Part shown: piece by piece, positions 56,485 through 63,505 of the stretch | How the letters are laid out: every line of letters begins with the position of its first letter | Numbering within the stretch: the first letter of the stretch is position 1 | Virus record (IMG/VR): IMGVR_UViG_3300042520_001558 | Location: 42,487-106,486 of that record | Reading direction: 5' to 3' (one strand) | Source: a virus | DNA length: 64,000 bases | The notes under the pieces: model-generated | Told to the model about the DNA's origin: nothing | What the model saw: the letters and a program-made list of their open reading frames with translations, nothing else | The model's database searches: none | Made by a program: the position numbers and the translations under genes

Positions 56485-57584
56485 CGATGATGCACTTTCC
56501 AATTATCACTCACATTGATGAACTACGAGAAAAAGTAGAACACTTACCTGAAATCCGCTTTGCATTACAAGAAAATGGCACTACTGTTGTTTGTGCTATG
56601 ATTTCTGACAGTGATACTTATTCTGGCGATGCTGGTCCTTGGGCTCGTGAATGCCGTGGTATCGTTTTTGATGCACGAGGCAAATTGATTGCTCGTCCAA
56701 TTCACAAGTTCTTCAATGTTGGCGAACGTCCTGACACTCATCATCAAGTATTGCCTTGGAATGCTACAGTTCGCAAAATGGACAAACGTGATGGTTCTGT
56801 CATCAATCCTGTTATCGTGAATGGCGCGATGAAGTTCAAATCCAAGAAGTCATTTACTTCTGAGCGAGCAGTCCAAGCTGAACAATTTGCATCACTAAAC
56901 GACAGAAGATTTAGCTGGGAAATGTTATCAAATGGCTTTACGCCAACATTTGAATTGACTTCTCCTTATGCTCGTATTGTCATGAAGTATCCTACTAGCA
57001 AATTGACTTTGTTACATGTTCGTGAAAATACTACTGGTCGATACTTAGACAAAATGAGCTTGATGACTTTAGCTGAAGAGTTTCAAATTGACTTAGTCAG
57101 TGAATACTCTCCAACAAATTGGACTTGGGCTGAAGACAAAGCTTATCTTGAATCTGTTGAAGGTATTGAAGGCTATGTGTATCAGTTTGAAAATGGAGAC
57201 ATGGTCAAAGCAAAGTCTAAATGGTATCTTGACCGTCATCATGCAATGACTGCACTAACTTATCGCAATGTAGCAGAGCTGGTTGTTGCTGAAGGTATTG
57301 ACGATTTGAAGTCTCACATTGTAGAAATGGGCGAACCTGATTTGCTTGAAAAGATTGAACATATCGAACATGAAATCACTCGTCAAGTTTCTGAAATGGC
57401 TGACTTTGTAGAAACGATTGTTCGAAATGAACGTCATCTTGAACGTAAAGAGTTTGCTATGAAGTTCAAAGAACTACCTGGCTTTGGATTACTTATGAAA
57501 GCTTATGAAGGCAAAGAACCTAACTACTTAGAGTTCTATGCCCGTCATCATTTGAAAAATGATTGGGAAGTGTTAACTCTTTAA
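56481..57584 (+). CDS. rnlA: RNA ligase 1 (T4 RnlA-like)
   Basis: This 367-residue protein is close to the 374 of T4 RnlA. Motif I is KMDKRDGSVI with the adenylated lysine K102 in KRDGS. Upstream WARECRGIVFDARG and HKFFNVGE match the conserved N-terminal segments. Motif IV is GIEGYVYQF and motif V is VKAKSKWYLDRH. The C-terminal 120 residues form a helical domain, as in RnlA. The T4 enzyme reseals tRNA cut by the host PrrC anticodon nuclease, a counter-defence step. It ends in a 4-base convergent overlap with the next, leftward gene. Confidence 0.93.
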   Translation: MTMMHFPIITHIDELREKVEHLPEIRFALQENGTTVVCAMISDSDTYSGDAGPWARECRGIVFDARGKLIARPIHKFFNVGERPDTHHQVLPWNATVRKMDKRDGSVINPVIVNGAMKFKSKKSFTSERAVQAEQFASLNDRRFSWEMLSNGFTPTFELTSPYARIVMKYPTSKLTLLHVRENTTGRYLDKMSLMTLAEEFQIDLVSEYSPTNWTWAEDKAYLESVEGIEGYVYQFENGDMVKAKSKWYLDRHHAMTALTYRNVAELVVAEGIDDLKSHIVEMGEPDLLEKIEHIEHEITRQVSEMADFVETIVRNERHLERKEFAMKFKELPGFGLLMKAYEGKEPNYLEFYARHHLKNDWEVLTL

Positions 57585-58342
57585 TTTTCTACTGATAAGC
57601 TGGCGTCATCTAGATTTTTGACATAGTTGTCTAACTTATCAAGAAATCCATTATTACGAATAGTTTTCCATGCAAGATTTTCAACACTAAACTCGCCCGA
57701 GTTTTTCTCAAGACCGCTCTGACGTAATCGTTTGATGCGGTCTTTTAGTATCTGCACACTATCACGGTCAGTTACTTTATCATCTATCAATGAAGTAATT
57801 TGGTCCATGATTTCACCCGCTTTAGACTTTACTGAAGTATCATCATATGTCGGTGGAACCGGATTACCAAACGATGGTTGCTTTATCCACTTTTTCTTTC
57901 TAACACTGTAAATGCCAGCAGCAACAAGTTTATCGCCTTCAGGTTGTGCGTATAGTTCTACTGGATAACCATGAATTTTGATATCATGATCTTTATTCCA
58001 CAAGTTCTTCTTAGCTTTGAAGCAATCTTCTATGAAACTTCCAGGACAATCTGGACATGCTTTCTTTTCATTGACTATCAAATGCAAATCAATGTCTGAA
58101 AGTTTTGAATAGTTGAAAGAACAATTCGAACCAGTGATAATGATATCTGATACTGAACTTGATGGGATTGACAAGAATTCGATAAACTCTTGAGCAATTC
58201 TTTCAAGTGCTTCTGCAACTCGTTCATTAAGTTTATTCTGTTCCCATAACTTTGGGTTCAATGTATCATGATATTCAAGATGTGTTTTAATTTTAGCATA
58301 ATCTTGCTTTTCATGAAGATATTGTTTGAAAGAAGTTCCCAC
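57581..58342 (-). CDS. Nucleotidyltransferase-fold protein with capsid-targeting-like leader
   Basis: The 253-residue protein begins MGTSFKQYLHE-KQ, an aromatic-rich leader with a possible LHE11 cleavage site. The core has the polymerase-beta-type signature IIITGSNCSFNYSKLSDIDL with GS at 71-72 and D83/D85. A third acidic position lies in KIHGYPVELYAQ near residue 129. It is a different branch from the NTase at 26707 but has the same leader and late-type expression. It is on the opposite strand, converging on the RNA ligase. Its substrate is unknown. The C-terminal helical part (LKDRIKRLRQSGLEKN) is basic. Confidence 0.75.
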   Translation of the reverse strand: MGTSFKQYLHEKQDYAKIKTHLEYHDTLNPKLWEQNKLNERVAEALERIAQEFIEFLSIPSSSVSDIIITGSNCSFNYSKLSDIDLHLIVNEKKACPDCPGSFIEDCFKAKKNLWNKDHDIKIHGYPVELYAQPEGDKLVAAGIYSVRKKKWIKQPSFGNPVPPTYDDTSVKSKAGEIMDQITSLIDDKVTDRDSVQILKDRIKRLRQSGLEKNSGEFSVENLAWKTIRNNGFLDKLDNYVKNLDDASLSVEN

Positions 58343-58386
58343 TTGTATTAGTTCTCCACATTGAACATTACTTATAATAGTAATGC

Positions 58387-58394
58387 TATTTATA
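58387..58394 (-). promoter_or_regulatory. T4-type late promoter octamer TATAAATA
   Basis: The minus strand reads TATAAATA (context GTATAAATAG) 45 bases upstream of the ATG at 58342, so the leader-bearing NTase is a late gene. Confidence 0.7.
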
Positions 58395-58405
58395 CTATAA
58401 CTAAT

Positions 58406-58660
58406 TTAGAAATATGAAATCTCATTTGGAACTAATTTAGATTGAATCAATTCATCAAGTTTCTCGATAGCCTCAACAAACTGTTTTGCTCCAATGTTCC
58501 CCTTACTATGAAGGAATTCCCATCTATCATATAAGATGTTCTTTTGTGCAATCAAGTCATCTATTGATAACTCAGGCCACTGTTCGCGAGGAATGATTGA
58601 CTTCTTCTCTTGTGTAATGTCAAGTACATCAGGAGGTTGTTGATTTAATAAAGTGTTCAT
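58406..58660 (-). CDS. Small late protein (84 residues)
   Basis: It begins MNTLLNQQPPDVLDITQEKK. A helical C-terminal region follows, with DLIAQKNILYDRWEFLHSKG and AIEKLDELIQSK. It precedes the NTase gene on the same strand and has its own late octamer at 58690. It may be an assembly or chaperone protein for the cargo gene, but this is speculation. No family was recognised. Confidence 0.65.
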   Translation of the reverse strand: MNTLLNQQPPDVLDITQEKKSIIPREQWPELSIDDLIAQKNILYDRWEFLHSKGNIGAKQFVEAIEKLDELIQSKLVPNEISYF

Positions 58661-58689
58661 ATGATTATGTAAAGTGTGTAATAATAAAA

Positions 58690-58697
58690 TATTTATG
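58690..58697 (-). promoter_or_regulatory. Late promoter octamer CATAAATA
   Basis: The minus strand reads CATAAATA, 30 bases upstream of the ATG at 58660, directly abutting the start of the 148-bp repeat. Confidence 0.55.
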
Positions 58698-58845
58698 AAC
58701 TACATAAAAGAAGACTATCATCTACATGGGAGAGAAATCTGCATATATATAATACCCTTAGTCTGTCAGTTTTTTCTTCCACATAAATGTCATAAAAATG
58801 ACATATTTTAGTATTTCCTCCACATAAGAAAAACATTGTTCAATT
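58698..58845 (-). repeat. 148-bp noncoding element, copy 2 (inverted relative to 18855-19002)
   Basis: It is the reverse complement counterpart of 18855-19002 with the same total length: a conserved 29-bp part (58698-58726), a 20-bp variable spacer of equal length (58727-58746) and a conserved 99-bp part (58747-58845) with 3 differences. Here ATGTCAT-AAAA-ATGACAT (58787-58804) is a perfect dyad, whereas copy 1 has direct repeats instead. It occupies the divergent region between a leftward late gene and a rightward early gene. Confidence 0.85.
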
Positions 58846-58933
58846 AATTTTATAAGTTTTTGAAGAAATCATCATTTTTCTTCAAAAATTGCCGAGTGAT
58901 TAGTCATGGAAAATGATGCATTTGAAAAACAGT

Positions 58934-58987
58934 ATATAAATCAATAAGTTACGAAGATAATGATAAATAAAAACAGTAATAAAATCA
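58934..58987 (-). repeat. Module B, copy 2 (AT-rich repeat)
   Basis: The reverse complement shares TTCGTAACTTATTGATTT and TTGATTTTATTAC blocks with 19036-19092. In its own orientation module B precedes module A here, while at 19 kb it follows A, so the two modules have been rearranged. The remaining bases of the 444-base gap (58846-58933 and 58988-59045) are AT-rich; 59001-59021 holds the inverted repeat AGACAAAC / GTTTGTCT, a possible operator or hairpin. Confidence 0.7.
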
Positions 58988-59045
58988 ACTACTTAGAAAA
59001 AGACAAACTTCTGGTTTGTCTAAATATCTACATGTCAAAACACCA

Positions 59046-59074
59046 TTTACATTGCTACATACATAGAGTATAAT
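59046..59074 (+). promoter_or_regulatory. T4-like early promoter
   Basis: TTTACA (59046-59051), 17 bp, TATAAT (59069-59074). The Sm-like gene starts 31 bases downstream after an AGAGGA site. Confidence 0.7.
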
Positions 59075-59104
59075 TACTTCAATCAATTTACATAGAGGAT
59101 TTTT

Positions 59105-59413
59105 ATGAGTCAAAAAACAGTCTTAGTTCTAAAGTTAGCGAATGGTGATGAAGTTGTTGGCCAACATATCAATGGTCCGCAAGATGTTATAACACTTAGA
59201 CGTCCGTTACGATTGGCACTTGTTCGTGACCCATCAACTGGGCAACCTGGTAAAGCACTGATGGAATGGATAATGTTAGCTCCTGAAACTGAAGAAGTGA
59301 GTGTGTATGTGAACCAATTGCTTGTTGCACCAATACGAGCTTCTAAAGAACTTGCTGATACTTGGTTGGAACAAACATCAGGTTTCATATTGACAACCCA
59401 ATTGAATGGATAA
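59105..59413 (+). CDS. Sm-like fold protein
   Basis: This 102-residue protein has a layout like that of phage LSm-like proteins. A KLANGDEVVGQHINGPQDVI strand-turn-strand resembles the Sm1 motif. Then come TLRRPLRLAL, a central loop, and VSVYVNQLLVAPI, an Sm2-like strand, followed by a helix ADTWLEQTSG. Similar proteins occur in cyanophages. If correct it could bind U-rich RNA. A ring-shaped Hfq-like role is inference. It is the first gene of an early operon with an HNH protein. Confidence 0.6.
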   Translation: MSQKTVLVLKLANGDEVVGQHINGPQDVITLRRPLRLALVRDPSTGQPGKALMEWIMLAPETEEVSVYVNQLLVAPIRASKELADTWLEQTSGFILTTQLNG

Positions 59414-59415
59414 TC

Positions 59416-59727
59416 ATGTCAAGCCATGACGATGAAGTTTGTTCAATTTGCGGAAGACTTCTTGGGGATGTGATGGTAGATGAACATCATCTAATTCCCA
59501 AGACTTTCAAAGGTAAAGAAACAATAACACTTCATAAAGTGTGTCATCGAATGATACATGCTACTTTTTCTGAAAGAGAACTTCAAAAGTACTATCATAC
59601 AATTGAACGACTTCTTTCAGATGAAAAGATGCAGCGATTTGTTGAATGGGTAAAGAAAAAGCCGTTAGACTTCTACATAAGTATCGATGATACTGTTGAA
59701 CGTAAATCAAAAAGACGAGGAAAATAA
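59416..59727 (+). CDS. Small HNH-type zinc nuclease-like protein
   Basis: The protein is 103 residues, starting MSSHDDEVCSICGRLLGD at the ATG just after the previous stop; upstream in-frame codons overlap the Sm-like gene. Motif: CSICG (C9, C12), VDEHHLIPKTFKGKET (H24, H25), and LHKVCHRMIHATF (H40, C43, H44, H48). This matches short HNH proteins of the HHLIPK - CHRxIHA type. Whether it cuts DNA or acts as a small nicking or homing enzyme cannot be seen. The C-terminus is basic (KSKRRGK). Confidence 0.8.
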   Translation: MSSHDDEVCSICGRLLGDVMVDEHHLIPKTFKGKETITLHKVCHRMIHATFSERELQKYYHTIERLLSDEKMQRFVEWVKKKPLDFYISIDDTVERKSKRRGK

Positions 59728-59728
59728 A

Positions 59729-60523
59729 ATGGGTGCAATAAAAGGTAAAATCTATAGACCAGCATTAATTGCGGTTCCAAATATTTTGACTAGACTCAAT
59801 GATGATTATCGAGAGCATTGGCCATATAAGATAATTCAAATTGGTCAGGCAAATGTTTATAGTACTCGCCGCGACATATTCTTGAGTAAGAATATGGATA
59901 TGATAGGTTTTTCATTTGCGAATGATTCGCATATTTTTGTATATGATAAAAAATCATCTGATGGTAGAGTTGAAATTACAGTAAACAGCCTAAAATATGT
60001 TATCTTTCCTAAGCAATTAGAAAAAGATACTACGTCGGAAACTAAAAGAATCCTTGACCAAGGAATGTCGAGATTTATTCATACTACTTATTTGGATTTA
60101 GAACAAATCCAAGCACAGACTTCTGTTGAACTGAAGGCAGGTAAATTGTCATTTTCATTAGAAGTCGGTAAAGAATATCAAACTGCTAATAACGGTCGTG
60201 TCAAACTAATTGCTTTTGAAGATAAAAGCGATTTTGCTACAGAACCAATGTTTATTGGCCTGATAAAACGAAATGATGGAGAACCCACAAATGTTGCGTA
60301 TAGATGTGATATCAATGGAAAAACTTTATCTCATGGCGGTAATAGTCATTATGATATTGTTGAACCAAAACGAAGATATAGAGTCTATACTTATGCATGG
60401 TTAGGATTAGAATCTAAAAAAGTCTATACTTCAAGTGTGATTGATTCAGATGTAATTCCACGTTTTCTTGAAGATAACCCAAGAGTAAAGTATGAAGTTT
60501 CAATTGGGACATTCGAGCTCTAA
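59729..60523 (+). CDS. Early protein of unknown function, paralogue of 63506 gene
   Basis: The protein is 264 residues, starting MGAIKGKIYRPALIAVPNIL after a GAGG site; an earlier in-frame ATG overlaps the HNH gene. A repeated beta domain is visible: residues 150-190 (GKEYQTANNGRVKLIAFEDK, then MFIGLIKRNDG) resemble the 63506 product (DEEYKLRNGMRMKIVACISD, then VFVGVYKIDR). Phage proteins with EYxxxNGxxxKI modules are known but uncharacterised. Function unknown. Confidence 0.7.
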   Translation: MGAIKGKIYRPALIAVPNILTRLNDDYREHWPYKIIQIGQANVYSTRRDIFLSKNMDMIGFSFANDSHIFVYDKKSSDGRVEITVNSLKYVIFPKQLEKDTTSETKRILDQGMSRFIHTTYLDLEQIQAQTSVELKAGKLSFSLEVGKEYQTANNGRVKLIAFEDKSDFATEPMFIGLIKRNDGEPTNVAYRCDINGKTLSHGGNSHYDIVEPKRRYRVYTYAWLGLESKKVYTSSVIDSDVIPRFLEDNPRVKYEVSIGTFEL

Positions 60524-60527
60524 TCAT

Positions 60528-60785
60528 ATGTCATCTTTTGACGAAATCTTTCAAAATGCTTCTGAAGATAGAGCAGCATATGCAGTGTTTGCGGTTCAAC
60601 GATTAGTTCTATTGAACCACTATCTTGCTCAATATGCAAATATTGGCGTCAAATTTTACTGTGATATGACTAACGATGAAGAATGTCAATTCTTTATGAA
60701 TGTTCTGATATATATGCACCAAGAAAAAGTGATGGACTTATCTGACATTCTCCCCTTTATTGACCCAGAAATTTTCTATAAATAG
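60528..60785 (+). CDS. Small early protein (85 residues)
   Basis: The start MSSFDEIFQNASEDRAAYAV is at the ATG 4 bases after the previous stop. The protein is helical and aromatic (FAVQRLVLLNHYLAQYANIG, MNVLIYMHQEKVMDLSDILP). No motif was recognised. A late promoter octamer overlaps its last codons. Confidence 0.65.
   Translation: MSSFDEIFQNASEDRAAYAVFAVQRLVLLNHYLAQYANIGVKFYCDMTNDEECQFFMNVLIYMHQEKVMDLSDILPFIDPEIFYK
60777..60784 (+). promoter_or_regulatory. T4-type late promoter octamer TATAAATA
   Basis: TATAAATAG overlaps the previous stop codon and precedes hsp20 by 126 bases, leaving an unusually long leader that contains a hairpin. Confidence 0.65.
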
Positions 60786-60832
60786 ATTTGATAGAACATT
60801 GAACAAGGGTTCTTTATTCTGTCAATCACTTA

Positions 60833-60856
60833 GCTTCTGACTATTGTAGTAGAAGC
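60833..60856 (+). terminator. Hairpin in the hsp20 leader
   Basis: GCTTCT / AGAAGC (6 bp) continues, after a bulged G, as ACT / AGT with loop ATTGT and is followed by GAATTTTTAG. It could terminate the upstream early operon, or act as a leader element for hsp20. Confidence 0.55.
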
Positions 60857-60902
60857 GAATTTTTAGAAATATCTCAAACGCTTATTATAAGGAGAGAGAA
60901 TT

Positions 60903-61361
60903 ATGAGTAACATCAATGCGCCTATTCGTGGCATCCCTACAAACTTTTCAAAACAGTTGTCACAATACCTTGTTGGATTTGATGACATCTTTGATACATT
61001 TGAAAAGGTTTTGAACAAATCTATCAACACCACTCCAAACTTCCCACCACGCAACATCATTCGATTAGATGAAAATCATTTCCGTATTGAATACGCAGTT
61101 GCTGGTTTTGCACGAGAAGATTTGACAGTTAGTGTTGAACGTGAATCGTTGCTTGTCGTAGAAGGCAAGAAAGTCAATAAAACTGAACTTGACCCTGCTT
61201 ACTACTTGCATCGTGGAATTGGCTTACGTGATTTTCGTAATGAAATCACTATCCCAGAAGGCTCAGAACTGGCAGTCCAACTTATCAATGGATTACTAAT
61301 CGTTGATGTGTCTAAACCTGTCAAACTTGAACCAGAACCAAAGCTTATTGCAATAGGCTAA
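60903..61361 (+). CDS. hsp20: Small heat-shock protein (Hsp20 family)
   Basis: This 152-residue protein has an N-terminal arm of 50 residues and then the alpha-crystallin domain (residues 50-145): NIIRLDENHFRIEYAVAGFA, REDLTVSVERESLLVVEGKK, YLHRGIGLRDFRNEITIPEG and NGLLIVDVSKP. The arginine-centred RGIGLRDF and the GLLxxxV strand are diagnostic. The C-terminal KLIAIG supplies the I-x-I/V tail that links dimers. Phage Hsp20 occurs in T4-like and cyanophages and binds unfolded proteins without ATP. A strong TAAGGAGAGAG site precedes the start. It is followed by a terminator. Confidence 0.94.
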   Translation: MSNINAPIRGIPTNFSKQLSQYLVGFDDIFDTFEKVLNKSINTTPNFPPRNIIRLDENHFRIEYAVAGFAREDLTVSVERESLLVVEGKKVNKTELDPAYYLHRGIGLRDFRNEITIPEGSELAVQLINGLLIVDVSKPVKLEPEPKLIAIG

Positions 61362-61374
61362 TCGTGTCATAGAG

Positions 61375-61398
61375 ATGGAGGGGAGAAATCCCCTCCAT
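61375..61398 (+). terminator. Terminator after hsp20
   Basis: Perfect 9-bp stem ATGGAGGGG / CCCCTCCAT with loop AGAAAT begins 13 bases after the hsp20 stop codon. The following bases are mixed pyrimidines rather than a pure T-run. Confidence 0.75.
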
Positions 61399-61428
61399 TC
61401 ACTCACTTCTTCATGAAATACTCTCTAT

Positions 61429-61641
61429 ATGTCATACAACGTTATTGATGTCGTCAAAGACGAGCTAAAAGGCACTGCAGATAAACTAACCAAACAAGAA
61501 CAAAAACTTCGCCTTGATGTTTGTAATGAATGCGAACATAAGACAAAGCTTACTCGACAATGTGGCCTATGCGGGTGTTTTCTTGACCTCAAAACGAAAT
61601 ACCGTTCTTCTGAATGCGATGCCGGGAAGTGGTCCATATAG
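61429..61641 (+). CDS. Small zinc-ribbon-like protein
   Basis: In this 70-residue protein the cysteines are arranged as CNEC (C32, C35), CGLCGC (C45, C48, C50) and a final C63. They lie in LRLDVCNECEH - TRQCGLCGCFLDLKTKYRSS - ECDAGKW. This pattern, with a KTK-x-x-S-x-x-C end and KW, is a small zinc-binding protein type common in phages. The N-terminal 25 residues are helical. Its role is unknown; nucleic-acid or protein binding is possible. Confidence 0.8.
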   Translation: MSYNVIDVVKDELKGTADKLTKQEQKLRLDVCNECEHKTKLTRQCGLCGCFLDLKTKYRSSECDAGKWSI

Positions 61642-61690
61642 AGACCATAAAGCATCCTTATGTAAGCGGTATGGACCAAAGTTCAATTCT

Positions 61691-61744
61691 GATAACCAGT
61701 TATCACTTCTAACCATTTACATTGCTTCTAAGTCTAGATACAAT
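61691..61744 (+). promoter_or_regulatory. T4-like early promoter with upstream palindrome
   Basis: TTTACA (61716-61721), 17 bp, TACAAT (61739-61744). The palindrome GATAAC-CA-GTTATC (61691-61704) starts 25 bases before the -35 box and is followed by CACTT, exactly as at 33954. It drives a membrane protein and the glycosylase. Confidence 0.75.
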
Positions 61745-61777
61745 AGACCCATATTCTGATGAAAGAGGAGAAATACG

Positions 61778-61939
61778 ATGAATGCAGTTATGTTTATGAT
61801 TAGCGCACAAATAGCTATAACTATGGTTGATAAATTTTTTCCACATATGCTCATATGGGCAATTTGGATAATTGTAATTCTTGCATTGGTCCCGCTTGTA
61901 CGTTTAGCTCTTGCTACAATAATATGCAAACATTTCTAA
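61778..61939 (+). CDS. Small predicted membrane protein (53 residues)
   Basis: It starts MNAVMFMISAQIAITMVDKF after GAGGAG and the TACG-ATG context shared with other early genes. Residues 24-48 (MLIWAIWIIVILALVPLV) are a transmembrane segment, and the first 16 residues may form another. Its last 16 bases overlap the glycosylase gene. Like the other small membrane proteins after early promoters here, it may act on the host envelope. Function unknown. Confidence 0.7.
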   Translation: MNAVMFMISAQIAITMVDKFFPHMLIWAIWIIVILALVPLVRLALATIICKHF

Positions 61940-62448
61940 GTGAAACAACTTTTAGCGGTTCTGCTGAAGTTCTTGACAAACGTCGGCTCAATAGTCAGTT
62001 CAAAGAAGCTCGTCAAATCATGGACGTTCTTTTTGCTAAACCTCGTGAAGATGGTAAAAAGATTGCATGGCAAAATCATCCTGCTGTGTTGATGTGGAAA
62101 GGACATGAATACTACTTATGGTTGTACATCAAACGAATGAGAGAAGAATGTATCTATCGTGGCATCAAAGTCGAAAAGAACACTGACGCTGTCAATAAGC
62201 ATATCCATCTAATTGACTCGCCGGATATGTGTCAAGACCCTCCTTTGTGGTGGTCTGATGAAACATTACGAAATCGAGTGATTATGACTCATCGTGCTCG
62301 ACTGTTTGTAAAAGACCCGGTTCATTATGCAAAATATGAACAATGGGTAGAACCCGCTAAAGAACTTGTATGCTGTGTTGGAAAGTGCAATTACTTTTGG
62401 CCAAGTCATCACGAACGAAATCTTTCTATGGGGAAAGCAAATGTATAA
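61924..62448 (+). CDS. DenV-superfamily (MSMEG_6728-like) pyrimidine dimer glycosylase-like protein
   Basis: The protein is 174 residues from MQTFLSETTFSGSAEVLDKR; longer forms overlap the membrane gene. The pattern MQTFL - SAEVLDKRRLNSQFKEARQI - WQNHPAVLMWKGHEYYLWLY is that of the MSMEG_6728-type family, related to the T4 endonuclease V (pyrimidine dimer DNA glycosylase) fold. T4 DenV uses its N-terminal Thr2; here the first residue after Met is Gln, so catalysis may differ. It may repair UV damage or process modified bases. It overlaps the next gene by 8 bases. Confidence 0.8.
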   Translation: MQTFLSETTFSGSAEVLDKRRLNSQFKEARQIMDVLFAKPREDGKKIAWQNHPAVLMWKGHEYYLWLYIKRMREECIYRGIKVEKNTDAVNKHIHLIDSPDMCQDPPLWWSDETLRNRVIMTHRARLFVKDPVHYAKYEQWVEPAKELVCCVGKCNYFWPSHHERNLSMGKANV

Positions 62449-62857
62449 AGACAACGATGGTAAAGAAGTATTCGAAAAAGGTGATAAAGTCATTGGCTCA
62501 ACATGGGATATGTTTGTTGAACAACCTGATGTTAAAGGTATCTTTTCGCACTATGACCCAGACGATAACAAGCCTCATTTATATTCAAAGAATGACATTG
62601 AGATTTCAGTGTATGGACAAACAAGAAAGTTTGACCAAGTTCGAGCTGATAAGACAATGTTCGTGAATGCAAAACAAATCAAACGCTTGATTGAACAAAT
62701 TGAAGCTAATGGTGTTGATTTGGAAACTGTGAATATTCAATTGGCGATACGAATTCCAGGTCATCGAATTGAAATGATTGATGGTGCTCAAGTCTTTGCT
62801 CAATACGCATCGTATGGAGTTCGTGACGAAGGTGTTGTTCTCAAATTAGAAAACTGA
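62441..62857 (+). CDS. Protein of unknown function (138 residues)
   Basis: The start MYKDNDGKEVFEKGDKVIGS has a GGGGAAAG site and overlaps the previous stop by 8 bases; longer starts overlap more. Phrases include TWDMFVEQPDVKGIFSHYDP and LETVNIQLAIRIPGHRIEMI. It looks globular and acidic, with a beta-rich C-terminal half. No motif was recognised. It is co-transcribed with the glycosylase. Confidence 0.65.
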   Translation: MYKDNDGKEVFEKGDKVIGSTWDMFVEQPDVKGIFSHYDPDDNKPHLYSKNDIEISVYGQTRKFDQVRADKTMFVNAKQIKRLIEQIEANGVDLETVNIQLAIRIPGHRIEMIDGAQVFAQYASYGVRDEGVVLKLEN

Positions 62858-62889
62858 TAAGTACTTCACAAAAATTGACATAGTGGCTA

Positions 62890-62917
62890 TTTACATCTAA
62901 AGTAGAGAGTTTATAAT
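62890..62917 (+). promoter_or_regulatory. T4-like early promoter with upstream element
   Basis: TTTACA (62890-62895), 16 bp, TATAAT (62912-62917). The CTGATAAGTACTTCACAAAAA element resembles the one at 55957 but lies 10 bp, about one helical turn, further upstream. A TTGACA at 62875 may be an alternative -35 box. Confidence 0.65.
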
Positions 62918-62966
62918 AGACACATATTCAAACAAACCACACAATGATGAGAGAGAGGAACCTACG

Positions 62967-63380
62967 ATGACTAACCAAATCAAAGAATTCGACAAACAAA
63001 ACCTGAAAACCTTACGTAGTGATATTGAAGCTGCATTGGCTGAAGTTGCCAAAAAACATGGTATCACTTTAGGTGTTGGCAACATCTCATTTAGAGCTGA
63101 TTCATTTTCAGCTAAAATCACTGCTGCAACTGTTGCTGAAGGTGATGATAGCGATGGTGTTATGTCTGGTAAACAAATGAAATGGGCTCAAGACTTCAAA
63201 TCACATGCTTCGTTATTCGGTATGAAACATACTGACTTAGGTAAAACCGTGACGATTGGTGCTTTTACATATGTGATCGTTGGTGCTCGCCCAAGAGCAA
63301 AACAAAATATAGTATTGCAAAATCCAAATGGCGGCTTCAATGTTCAAGAAGCTTCAGTTGTTGCAAAATTTCTGAAATAA
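62967..63380 (+). CDS. Phage early protein of unknown function (137 residues)
   Basis: It has an N-terminal helix (FDKQNLKTLRSDIEAALAEV, then AKKHGITLGVGNISF). The C-terminal half has GMKHTDLGKTVTIGAFTYVI and RAKQNIVLQNPNG. Proteins with a DLGK / VGARPRAK pattern are common in phages, without known function. It starts in the TACG-ATG context after GAGGAA, directly under an early promoter. Confidence 0.7.
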   Translation: MTNQIKEFDKQNLKTLRSDIEAALAEVAKKHGITLGVGNISFRADSFSAKITAATVAEGDDSDGVMSGKQMKWAQDFKSHASLFGMKHTDLGKTVTIGAFTYVIVGARPRAKQNIVLQNPNGGFNVQEASVVAKFLK

Positions 63381-63392
63381 GGAGATAGTATT

Positions 63393-63494
63393 ATGGCACC
63401 TACAGAAGTCATTATTAGAGTTATTGAATTGGGTGTAATGCTATGCGTCTTTATGGCATTGGTTTTGGTAATAGCTGAAAACGCTACGAAGTAG
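63393..63494 (+). CDS. Very small membrane protein (33 residues)
   Basis: A 33-codon frame starts MAPTEVIIRVIELGVMLCVF after an AAGGAGATAG site. Residues 6-27 form one hydrophobic segment ending in AENATK. It sits between two genes with little free space, which together with the strong ribosome site supports a real gene. Function unknown. Confidence 0.6.
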   Translation: MAPTEVIIRVIELGVMLCVFMALVLVIAENATK

Positions 63495-63505
63495 GAGAAG
63501 TTCAA

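Noticed and set aside
61514-61759. 81-codon rightward frame overlapping the zinc-ribbon gene
   Set aside because: No ribosome site, and it runs out of frame through the zinc-ribbon gene and into the early promoter at 61691.
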